From assembly GCF_900112355.1 (NCBI RefSeq), contig NZ_FOLM01000008.1:186001-250000 (forward strand): a stretch of DNA of 64,000 nucleotides, read 5' to 3'. The translations under genes were made by a program, and so were the position numbers. Under the pieces are notes generated by a model, which was given only the letters and a program-made list of their open reading frames with translations, had not been told where the DNA came from and searched no databases. Below, one piece after another: positions 50,704-58,224 of this stretch. Origin of the DNA: Streptomyces aidingensis (GTDB lineage: Bacteria; Actinomycetota; Actinomycetes; Streptomycetales; Streptomycetaceae). Each line of letters opens with the position of its first letter. Position 1 is the stretch's first letter.

Positions 50704-50743
50704 GGGCAAGATCGAGCAACTTCGAGCAAGATCGGGCAAGATC
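50704..50743. repeat. 10-bp tandem repeats in the GH3 leader
   Basis: Four consecutive decamers GGGCAAGATC, GAGCAACTTC, GAGCAAGATC, GGGCAAGATC lie 118 bp upstream of the GH3 start and next to the first LacI-type operator. Confidence 0.75.
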
Positions 50744-50755
50744 AGAGACGATCTA

Positions 50756-50769
50756 TTGAAGCGCTTCGA
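50756..50769. promoter_or_regulatory. LacI-type operator 1 (GH3 side)
   Basis: TTGAAGCGCTTCGA, a near-perfect palindrome with core GAAGCGCTTC. One of four such sites in the locus. The CG-centred shape is typical for LacI-family repressors. Confidence 0.85.
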
Positions 50770-50959
50770 TGCTGGGATTGTCCGGCATTTCTGTCAAGGG
50801 GTCCGGTCGGCGCGTCACCCGGCGCGCGCCCCGCCGTGCCCCGGATTCCCCTAGCCATCAGTGGTTGGGGGAGTGTTGTCGAACCTGTTGGATGTTGTTG
50901 AGAATTCTTCGGGTGAGGTCTTGTGCGGCCTGCCGAGTCGGCTTAACCTCAGCGACACA

Positions 50960-50973
50960 TCGAAGCGCTTCGA
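50960..50973. promoter_or_regulatory. LacI-type operator 2 (transporter side)
   Basis: TCGAAGCGCTTCGA, a perfect 14-bp palindrome 58 bp upstream of the binding-protein start. A TTGTGC (50921) and TTAACC (50943) pair with 16-bp spacing could be the promoter it blocks. The rest of this 444-bp divergent region has no gene. Confidence 0.88.
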
Positions 50974-51030
50974 CCGATGCGCCACCCGGGTCGTGGTGCC
51001 AGCAAAGACGCTAGAAGGGTTGTCGCCACC

Positions 51031-52710
51031 ATGCCGAACACACGCTCCGCCCCCAGCCGGAGATCGTTCCTCGCCTCGACGGCGGTCGCCGCGGCGGCCG
51101 TCGGCAGCGCGGGCCCCCTGCTCACCGCGTGCAGTTCGGACGGCGGCAGCGGCGACGGCGGCGGTCCGGGCCGGGTCAGCGAGAAGGAGGCCGAGCAGAT
51201 CCTGCCCGCCTACCAGGCGTCCGAGTTCGCGGTCCAGCCGGACATCCCCGGCCAGAGCGGCTCCAGCCCCGGCTACACCAGCTACATCGAGGTGGCCGAC
51301 CTCGGCGTGTCGGTCCCCGAACCGCTGGCCGGGGGCACGGCGCTGAGCGCCATGACCCCGCTGTGGGGCACCGCGCCCAAGAAGGGCAACCCCTACTGGA
51401 CGGCGATGGACGAGGCCATCGGCACCGCGATGACCTGGCAGATCCAGGACGGCAACACCTATGGCGACAAGCTCGGCGCGGTACTGGCCGGCAGCGACAT
51501 CCCCGACCTGGTCTGCATACCGGGCTGGGAGTACAACAAGGGCCAGATCCCCAAGGCCGTCGAGCAGCGCTTCGCCGACCTCGGGCCGTACCTGTCCGGC
51601 GACAAGGTGCTCAAGTACCCCAACCTGGCCGCCATTCCCACCGCCGCCTGGAAGGCCTCGATCTTCGGCGGCGCGCTGCGCGGCCTGCCCATGCCGCAGC
51701 AGGTCATCGGCGGCGTGGTCCCGTTCTACCGGGAGGACATCTTCGAGCAGAACGGCTGGACCCCGCCGACCAGCGCCGACGAGTTCCTGGCCTTCGCCAA
51801 GGAGATCACCGACGCGGGGAGCAAGCGCTGGGCCTGCGAGGACTTCAAGTGGTCCGCCTGGGTCTACTTCGGGGTGCTGCCCGAGAAGCCGATGTGCTGG
51901 CGCGAGGAGGGCGGCAAGCTGGTCCACCGCTACGAGACCGACGCCTATCTGGAGGCGCTGGAGTGGACCCGCAAGCTCTACGAGGCAGGCGTGGTGCACC
52001 CCGACGCGGTGGCCGCCGCCGGTGACGCCACCGCCCGCTTCACCGCCGGCGAGTCGCTGATGATGAACACCGGCTCCGGCGTCTGGCACGGCACCGTCAG
52101 CGAGCAGCTCACCGGCGGCAACCCGGACTTCCGGATGAACGCCATGGACTTCTTCCGCCACGACGGCGGCGACCCGGTGCTCTACGCCGGCAACGGCGCC
52201 GGCATCTGGACCTTCCTCAGCAAGGACCTGCCGGAGGAGAAGATCCTCGCCGCCCTGGAGCTGGCCAACTTCTGCGCCGCCCCCTACGGCACCTACGAGA
52301 ACCGGCTGCGCGACTACGGCGTGGAGGGCACCCACTACACCGTGGAGAACGGCGTGCCGGTCCGCACCCCGGACGGCGAGGCCCAGGCCGCCCAGGTCAC
52401 CTACGGCTTCATCGCCTCCCCCGAGGTCGCCATCGCCCACCCCGACCAGCCCAAGGTGGTCGAGGACAAGTGCGCCTGGGAGCAGCGGATGATGCCGTTC
52501 GTCCAGGAGCCGCTGTTCTACGGCCGGCAGATCCAGGAGCCCGACCACCTGGCCAATCTCTCCGACCCGTTCGAGGCCCTGGAGGACGACGTGGTGCGGG
52601 GACGCAAGTCCCTCAGCGACATGCAGAACGCCGTCGCCGAATGGCGCCGCACGGGCGGCGACGAGCTGCGCGACTGGTACCAGAAGCTGCTGGACGAAGA
52701 GACGGCCTGA
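51031..52710 (+). CDS. Sugar ABC transporter substrate-binding lipoprotein (LplA/YtcQ-type)
   Basis: 559 aa. The N-terminus combines a Tat-like RRSFLAST motif with a lipobox (LLTACSS), so it is exported folded and lipid-anchored. It belongs to the long (about 550 aa) extracellular binding proteins that serve LplB/LplC-type permeases and oligosaccharides. Blocks such as DIPDLVCIPGWEYNKGQIPK, GLPMPQQVIGGVVPFYRED and TAGESLMMNTGSGVWHG are typical. ATG 51031 with AGAAGGG upstream. First gene of the operon with two permeases, GH42 and GH12; the probable ligand is a xyloglucan oligosaccharide. Behind LacI operator 2. Confidence 0.9.
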   Translation: MPNTRSAPSRRSFLASTAVAAAAVGSAGPLLTACSSDGGSGDGGGPGRVSEKEAEQILPAYQASEFAVQPDIPGQSGSSPGYTSYIEVADLGVSVPEPLAGGTALSAMTPLWGTAPKKGNPYWTAMDEAIGTAMTWQIQDGNTYGDKLGAVLAGSDIPDLVCIPGWEYNKGQIPKAVEQRFADLGPYLSGDKVLKYPNLAAIPTAAWKASIFGGALRGLPMPQQVIGGVVPFYREDIFEQNGWTPPTSADEFLAFAKEITDAGSKRWACEDFKWSAWVYFGVLPEKPMCWREEGGKLVHRYETDAYLEALEWTRKLYEAGVVHPDAVAAAGDATARFTAGESLMMNTGSGVWHGTVSEQLTGGNPDFRMNAMDFFRHDGGDPVLYAGNGAGIWTFLSKDLPEEKILAALELANFCAAPYGTYENRLRDYGVEGTHYTVENGVPVRTPDGEAQAAQVTYGFIASPEVAIAHPDQPKVVEDKCAWEQRMMPFVQEPLFYGRQIQEPDHLANLSDPFEALEDDVVRGRKSLSDMQNAVAEWRRTGGDELRDWYQKLLDEETA

Positions 52711-52741
52711 GCGGAGCCGGTTCCGGCCGCCCCTCCGGCCC

Positions 52742-52776
52742 GCCGGCCGGCCCGGTCCCTCCCCGGGCCGGCCGGC
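52742..52776 (+). terminator. Intercistronic hairpin after the binding-protein gene
   Basis: GCCGGCCGGCCCGG (52742-52755) pairs with 52763-52776 around a 7-base loop in the 132-bp gap before the permease gene. Such hairpins often attenuate or stabilise mRNA so that the binding protein is made in excess. Confidence 0.65.
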
Positions 52777-52842
52777 CCGGCACCGGCCCCGTACCATCCC
52801 GCACCACCGGCATCACGCCCCGGCGACGGAAGGAAGTACGCC

Positions 52843-53961
52843 GTGTCGCAGAGCACGGTCCCGCGCCCGCGCCCCCCGCGGACCCCCGAGGAGGACGGCG
52901 GCGGCACCGCCCCGCCGCGCACCGGCCGGCCGGCCGGTGACGGCCCGCCGCCCGCCCGCCGCGGCCGGCTGCTCCGCCGCCGCGACCGGCGGCCCGGCCT
53001 GCCCAAGGACGATCCCCGCCTGCGCGGCGGGGTCACCCTGCGCCACCGTTTCCGCCGGGACTGGGCGCTGATCGTGATGACCATGCCCGTCGTCCTGGGG
53101 CTGCTGATCTTCGCCTACATCCCGATCGCCGGAAACGTCATCGCCTTCTACCACTTCAGCCCGTACAACGGCGAAGGGTTCTTCGACTCGCTGGCGAACA
53201 GCGCCTCGGCCGGGACCTACTACTTCGAGCGGATGTGGAACGACAGCTACTTCCGCGCGGCGCTGGAGAACACCCTGGTCTTCTCCTTCCTCCAGCTTGT
53301 GCTGTTCTTCCCGATCCCGATCGCGCTCGCCCTGCTGATCAACAGCTTTCTGCACAGCAAGGTGCGGGCCTGGTCCCAGGCCGTGCTCTATCTGCCGCAC
53401 TTCTTCTCCTGGGTGCTGGTGATCACCGTCTTCCAGCAGATCTTCGGCGGCGCCGGCCTGATCGCCCAGGCCGGCCGGAACGCCGGCTTCGCCGAGGGCT
53501 TCGACCTGATGACCGACCCGGCCTTCTTCAAATGGCTGGTCACCGCCCAGCTGATCTGGAAGGACGCGGGCTGGGGCATCATCGTCTTCCTGGCCGCGCT
53601 GTCCGCGGTCAACACCGAGCTGTACGAGTCGGCGGCGGTGGACGGCGCCGGCCGCTGGCGGCGGATGTGGCATGTCACCCTGCCCGCGCTGCGCCCGGTG
53701 ATCGCCCTGCTGCTGGTGCTCCAGGTGGGCAACATGCTCTCGGTCGGCATGGAGCAGTATCTGATCCAGCGCACCGCGGTCGGCCCCGGCGCCTCCGAGG
53801 TGCTCGACACCTATGTGTGGTTCGTGGGCATCGAGCGCGGCCAGTTCAGTTATGCCGCGGCGGTCGGCATCGTCAAGGGAATCTTCAGTCTGTGCCTGGT
53901 GCTGGCGGCCAACCGGGTCGCCCACGCCATGGGCGAAGCGGGGGTGTACAAGCGGTCATGA
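52843..53961 (+). CDS. Sugar ABC transporter permease (LplB/YteP-type)
   Basis: 372 aa from GTG 52843 with GGAAGGAAG upstream. After a ~75-residue basic, Pro-rich cytoplasmic tail come six hydrophobic segments (WALIVMTMPVVLGLLIFAYI ... LVFSFLQLVLFFPIPIALAL ... LVITVFQQIFGG). The EAA motif is YESAAVDGAGRWRRMWHVTL. It pairs with the next permease. No ATPase gene follows in the operon. The stop overlaps the next start by four bases (ATGA). Confidence 0.92.
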   Translation: MSQSTVPRPRPPRTPEEDGGGTAPPRTGRPAGDGPPPARRGRLLRRRDRRPGLPKDDPRLRGGVTLRHRFRRDWALIVMTMPVVLGLLIFAYIPIAGNVIAFYHFSPYNGEGFFDSLANSASAGTYYFERMWNDSYFRAALENTLVFSFLQLVLFFPIPIALALLINSFLHSKVRAWSQAVLYLPHFFSWVLVITVFQQIFGGAGLIAQAGRNAGFAEGFDLMTDPAFFKWLVTAQLIWKDAGWGIIVFLAALSAVNTELYESAAVDGAGRWRRMWHVTLPALRPVIALLLVLQVGNMLSVGMEQYLIQRTAVGPGASEVLDTYVWFVGIERGQFSYAAAVGIVKGIFSLCLVLAANRVAHAMGEAGVYKRS

Positions 53962-54881
53962 GCGTTCTCACCGACGACACCACCGAGGGCACCCGCAAGC
54001 GCCCGGCCTGGGAGGAACAGCCCACCCGGGTGGGCCTGGGCGCCAAGGCCGTCATCCTGGCCATCGCCCTGCTGGCGATCCTCTTCCCGATCTGGATCGT
54101 GGTGATGACCAGCCTCTCGGACGCCGCCACCATCCGGGAGACCGGCGGCCTGGTGATCTGGCCGGACGGCATCACCTTCCGCGCCTACACCGAACTGCTC
54201 AGCGGCGGCCAGGTGGCCCGCGCGATGATGGTCGCCATCGGAGTCACCCTGGTCGGCACGGCCTTCTCCATGACCATCTCGGTGCTCTGCGCCTACGGCC
54301 TGACCCGGATGGGCTCCCTGGGCCACCGGCCCATTCTGATGACGCTGCTGATCACCATGTTCTTCGGCGGGGCCGGCATCATCCCCAGCTATCTGCTGGT
54401 GCAGACCCTGGGCCTGATGGACACCTATGCGGCGCTGATCCTGCCCACCGCGGTCAATGTCTTCAACATCCTGGTGCTGCGCGCCTTCTTCATGAACATC
54501 GGCACCGAGCTGATCGACAGCGCCCGCATCGACGGGGCCGGCGAGTTCCGCATCCTGTGGCGCATCGTCCTGCCGCTCTCCCGCGCCGTGCTGGCGGTGA
54601 TCTCGCTGTTCTACGCCGTCGGCTACTGGGGCAACTACTTCAGCGCCTTCCTCTACATCGAGACCCAGGAGAAGCTGCCGCTGCAGAACGTGCTCCAGCA
54701 GATCGTGATCGCCCAGCAGCGCCCCACCGGCATGTCGCAGGCGGTCAACACCGGCCAGATCCCGGACATCTCCGTGCAGACGGCCGTGATGGTGCTGGCC
54801 CTGATCCCGGTGGCGGTGCTCTCCCCGTTCGTCCAGAAGCACTTCAAGAAGGGCATGCTGATCGGCGCCGTCAAGGGCTGA
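53958..54881 (+). CDS. Sugar ABC transporter permease (LplC/YtcP-type)
   Basis: 307 aa. Six membrane segments (AVILAIALLAILFPIWIVVM, MMVAIGVTLVGTAFSMTISV, ILMTLLITMFFGGAGIIPSY) and EAA motif IDSARIDGAGEFRILWRIVL. ATG 53958 overlaps the previous stop. It completes the heterodimeric membrane channel of the oligosaccharide importer; the energising ATPase must be supplied elsewhere, most simply by a MsiK-like protein. The GH42 gene follows after 54 bp. Confidence 0.92.
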   Translation: MSVLTDDTTEGTRKRPAWEEQPTRVGLGAKAVILAIALLAILFPIWIVVMTSLSDAATIRETGGLVIWPDGITFRAYTELLSGGQVARAMMVAIGVTLVGTAFSMTISVLCAYGLTRMGSLGHRPILMTLLITMFFGGAGIIPSYLLVQTLGLMDTYAALILPTAVNVFNILVLRAFFMNIGTELIDSARIDGAGEFRILWRIVLPLSRAVLAVISLFYAVGYWGNYFSAFLYIETQEKLPLQNVLQQIVIAQQRPTGMSQAVNTGQIPDISVQTAVMVLALIPVAVLSPFVQKHFKKGMLIGAVKG

Positions 54882-54935
54882 CGGGAAAAACCGGAAGCAC
54901 CGGAGAAGGACCGGAAGGGAAAGGAGATCCACGCC

Positions 54936-56945
54936 ATGTCCGCGCTGAGCCGGGTCACCGGCGGACGTCTCCGCTTCGGCGGCGACTACAACCCGGAACA
55001 GTGGCCGCCGTCCGTCTGGGCGGAGGACGTCCGGCTGATGCGCGCGGCCGGGGTCAATCTGGCCACGGTCGGCGTCTTCTCCTGGGCGACGCTGGAACCC
55101 CGCCCAGGCGCCCGCGAGTTCGGCTGGCTGGACCGGGTGCTGGAGCTGCTGCACGAGAACGGCGTCGACGTCTGCCTGGCCACCCCGACCGCCTCCCCGC
55201 CGCCCTGGATGGGGGCCCGGTACCCCGAGACCCTGCCCAGGGACGAGCACGGCCAGACCGTCTGGTACGGCTCCCGCCAGCAGTTCTGCGCCTCCTCCCC
55301 GGTGTACCGCGAGTACGCCCGGCGGATCACCGAGGACCTGGCGCAGCGCTACGGCGGCCATCCGGCGCTGAAGCTGTGGCATGTCAACAACGAGTACTGC
55401 ACCTTCTGCTGGTGCGACGAGACCGCCCGCCACTTCCGCCGCTGGCTGCGCGACCGCTACGGCTCCGTCGAGGCGCTGAACACCGCCTGGGGCACCGCCT
55501 TCTGGAGCCAGCGCTATGACTCCTGGGAGGAGATCATCCCGCCCCGCCGGGCCCAGTATCTGCACAACCCCACCCAGTTGCTGGACTTCCGGCGCTTCAC
55601 CTCCGACGCCCTGCTGGAGTGCTTCACCGGCGAGCGCGACATCCTGGCCGGGCACACCCCCGACATCCCGGTGACCACCAACTTCATGCCGCTCTGGCAC
55701 GGCCAGGACGGCTGGCGCTGGGCCGCCGAGGAGGATGTGGTCTCGGTCGACATCTACCCCGACCCGCGGGCCGGCTGGGACTCCCCGGACGGCCCGGCGC
55801 ACGGCGCGCTGGTCCAGGACCTCACCCGCTCCCAGGCCGGCGGCCCCTGGATGCTGATGGAGCAGGCCGCCGGCCCGGTCAACTGGCGCGGCGTCAACCA
55901 CCCCAAGCCGCCCGGTCTGAACCGGCTGTGGTCCCTCCAGGCGGTGGCCCGCGGCGCGGACGCGGTGTGCTACTTCCAGTGGCGGCAGTCACGGCAGGGC
56001 AGCGAGAAGTTCCACTCCGGGATGGTGCCGCACGCCGGGGAGCACTCCCGGACCTTCCGGGAGGTGCGGGAGCTCGGCGCCGAACTGGCCCGGATCGGCC
56101 CCGAGGTCACCGGCACCCGGGTCACCGCCTCGGTGGCGGTGCTGCACGACTGGCACTCCTGGTGGGCGGACGGCCAGCCCGGCCGCCCGTCCGCGGAGCT
56201 GGACTACGCCCAGGTGCTCACCTCCTGGTACCGGGCGCTGTGGGAGCAGAACCTCACCACCGACCTGGCCCACCCCGAGCACGATCTGTCCGGCTACCCG
56301 CTGGTCGTGCTGCCGCATCTGTATCTGCTCTCGGACGCCGCGCTGGACAACCTCACCGGCTATGTGCGCGACGGCGGCACCCTGGTCTGCGGCTGCTTCA
56401 CCGGCGTCGCCGACAGCGACGACCGCATCCGCGAGGGCGGCATGGACGCCCGGCTGCGCGCCCTGGCCGGCATCGCCACCCTGCACGAATGGTGGCCGCT
56501 GCATCCCGGGGACGAACTCACCCTGGACGACGGCTCCCCGGCCGGTCTGTGGTCCGAGGAGCTGGACATCGTCTCCGGGGCGGCCGGTGACACCCTCACG
56601 GTGCCGGCCCGGTACGCGGACGGCGAGCTGGCCGGCCGTCCCGCCGTGCTGCGCAACCGCTTCGGTGCCGGCACCGCCTGGTACCTCTCCACCCAGCCCG
56701 GGCACGGCGCGCTGCGCCGTCTGCTCGCCGACGCCGCGGCCACCGCCGGCGTCTCCCCCGTGCTGTCCGGCCTGCCGGACGGCGTGGAGGCGGTGCGCCG
56801 CGGCGGTCTGCTCTTCCTCCTCAACCACCGGCGCGGACCGGTGACCGTGCCGCTGCCCGGACCGGGCACCGACCTGCTCACCGGCACGCACCACACCGAG
56901 GAGGTGACGCTGGACCGGTACGGCGCGGCCGTGCTCCGGTCCTGA
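54936..56945 (+). CDS. Glycoside hydrolase family 42 beta-galactosidase
   Basis: 669 aa. GH42 A-domain with acid/base Glu153 in LWHVNNEYC and nucleophile Glu309 in WMLMEQAAG, plus the start block FGGDYNPEQWP. A trimerisation domain (ASVAVLHDWHSWWADG ... LVVLPHLYLLSDAALDNL) and a small C-terminal beta domain follow. Cys155, Cys158 and Cys160 (EYCTFCWC) are positioned like the zinc site of many GH42 enzymes. Cytoplasmic, no signal peptide. In this locus it would trim terminal galactose from imported xyloglucan oligosaccharides. ATG 54936 follows AAGGAGA. Confidence 0.95.
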   Translation: MSALSRVTGGRLRFGGDYNPEQWPPSVWAEDVRLMRAAGVNLATVGVFSWATLEPRPGAREFGWLDRVLELLHENGVDVCLATPTASPPPWMGARYPETLPRDEHGQTVWYGSRQQFCASSPVYREYARRITEDLAQRYGGHPALKLWHVNNEYCTFCWCDETARHFRRWLRDRYGSVEALNTAWGTAFWSQRYDSWEEIIPPRRAQYLHNPTQLLDFRRFTSDALLECFTGERDILAGHTPDIPVTTNFMPLWHGQDGWRWAAEEDVVSVDIYPDPRAGWDSPDGPAHGALVQDLTRSQAGGPWMLMEQAAGPVNWRGVNHPKPPGLNRLWSLQAVARGADAVCYFQWRQSRQGSEKFHSGMVPHAGEHSRTFREVRELGAELARIGPEVTGTRVTASVAVLHDWHSWWADGQPGRPSAELDYAQVLTSWYRALWEQNLTTDLAHPEHDLSGYPLVVLPHLYLLSDAALDNLTGYVRDGGTLVCGCFTGVADSDDRIREGGMDARLRALAGIATLHEWWPLHPGDELTLDDGSPAGLWSEELDIVSGAAGDTLTVPARYADGELAGRPAVLRNRFGAGTAWYLSTQPGHGALRRLLADAAATAGVSPVLSGLPDGVEAVRRGGLLFLLNHRRGPVTVPLPGPGTDLLTGTHHTEEVTLDRYGAAVLRS

Positions 56946-57026
56946 TCCCCCCACCCGTCCCGGCCCGTCCCGGGGCGCCCCGCGCCCTGGCTTGACCGGG
57001 ACCTGACAGAAATGGAAGCAGCACGC

Positions 57027-58142
57027 ATGAAACGAGCCGCACGCAAGCTCTTCCTGGTACCGCTGACCGCCCTGCTGGCGGCGCTCGGTGTGACCTTCGC
57101 CCTGAGCGTCTCCCCGGCCCATGCCGCCGTCTGGCAGAGCTGTGAACAATGGGGCAACTGGACCGACCCGGACGGCTACATCGTCTACAACAACATCTGG
57201 GGCTCCGGGGCCGGCAGCCAGTGCATCGAGGCCGACTCGCACGCGAGCTGGACGGTGACCGCCGACCACCCCAACACCGGCGGCATCAAGTCCTACCCCA
57301 ACGCCAAGTACATCGTGGACGCACCGCTGGACCAGATCACCTCGCTGACCAGCACGCACCGGGAGTCCGTGCCGTCCGCCGGGGCCTACAACACGGCCTA
57401 TGACATCTGGGACACCGACTACGACCACGAGGTGATGATCTGGGAGAACTGGTTCGGCCCGGTCGGGCCGCTCGGGTCGCCCGAGGGACAGTTCACCATC
57501 GGCGGCGCCTCCTACGACGTCTACCGGGGCAGCAACGGCCACAACATGGTCTATTCGTTCCTGCGCACCAGCCAGCGCACCTCCGGGACGGTGGACCTGC
57601 TGGCCGTGCTGGACTGGATCGCCGGCCGCGGCTGGATCAGCCAGTCCGAGCAGATCGGTGATGTCCAGTTCGGCTACGAGATCACCTCGGCCTCCGGCGG
57701 GCTCCGGTTCAGCACCCTGGACTTCAGCGTCAGCGAAGGCACCGGCTCCACCTCCGGGGGCTCCACCTCCGGGGGGTCCACGTCCGGGGGTTCCGGCTCC
57801 GGCGGTTCCGGCGGTTCCGGCTCCGGCGGCGGCAGCGGCGGCAACGGGGACTGCTCGGCCGCCTACCGCAACACCAACGACTGGGGCTCCGGCTTCACCG
57901 GCGAGATCACCGTCTCCTGCTCCGGCTCCTCCCTGAACGGCTGGACCGTGAGCTGGGACTGGCCCTCCGGCCAGCAGCTCGGCCAGTCCTGGGGCGCCGA
58001 CTGCACCCAGAGCGGCACCCGGGTGACCTGCACCAACGCCGGCTGGAACGCGAGTGTGCCGGACGGCGGTTCGGTCGCCTTCGGCTTCCTCGCCGGCTAC
58101 AGCGGCAGCAACAGCGACCCCACCGCCCTCACCGTCTCCTGA
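57027..58142 (+). CDS. Secreted GH12 endo-glucanase/xyloglucanase with CBM2
   Basis: 371 aa. Signal peptide (FLVPLTALLAALGVTFAL, cleavage after AHA), GH12 domain about 35-238 with nucleophile Glu135 (DYDHEVMIWENWF) and acid/base Glu218 (FGYEITSAS). A Gly/Ser/Thr linker (240-276) with repeated GGSTS units precedes a CBM2 cellulose-binding module (about 278-371: CSAAYRNTNDWGSGFTGEIT ... GWTVSWDWPSGQQL). It cuts beta-1,4-glucan backbones outside the cell. GH12 includes both cellulases and xyloglucanases, and the neighbours favour xyloglucan. ATG 57027 was preferred over ATG 57012 because it begins the signal peptide. Last gene of the operon. Confidence 0.94.
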   Translation: MKRAARKLFLVPLTALLAALGVTFALSVSPAHAAVWQSCEQWGNWTDPDGYIVYNNIWGSGAGSQCIEADSHASWTVTADHPNTGGIKSYPNAKYIVDAPLDQITSLTSTHRESVPSAGAYNTAYDIWDTDYDHEVMIWENWFGPVGPLGSPEGQFTIGGASYDVYRGSNGHNMVYSFLRTSQRTSGTVDLLAVLDWIAGRGWISQSEQIGDVQFGYEITSASGGLRFSTLDFSVSEGTGSTSGGSTSGGSTSGGSGSGGSGGSGSGGGSGGNGDCSAAYRNTNDWGSGFTGEITVSCSGSSLNGWTVSWDWPSGQQLGQSWGADCTQSGTRVTCTNAGWNASVPDGGSVAFGFLAGYSGSNSDPTALTVS

Positions 58143-58162
58143 GGCGCCCCGCGCGCCGCACC

Positions 58163-58210
58163 CGCGGGGGCCCGGTGCCCGGCCGGACAGCCGGGCACCG
58201 GGCCCCCGCG
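58163..58210. terminator. Bidirectional terminator hairpin, 21-bp stem
   Basis: A perfect 21-bp stem (58163-58183 with 58190-58210, core GGGGGCCCGGTGCCCGGC) on a 6-base loop between the convergent GH12 and GH31 genes. Confidence 0.9.
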
Positions 58211-58224
58211 CCCGGCTCCGGGCG

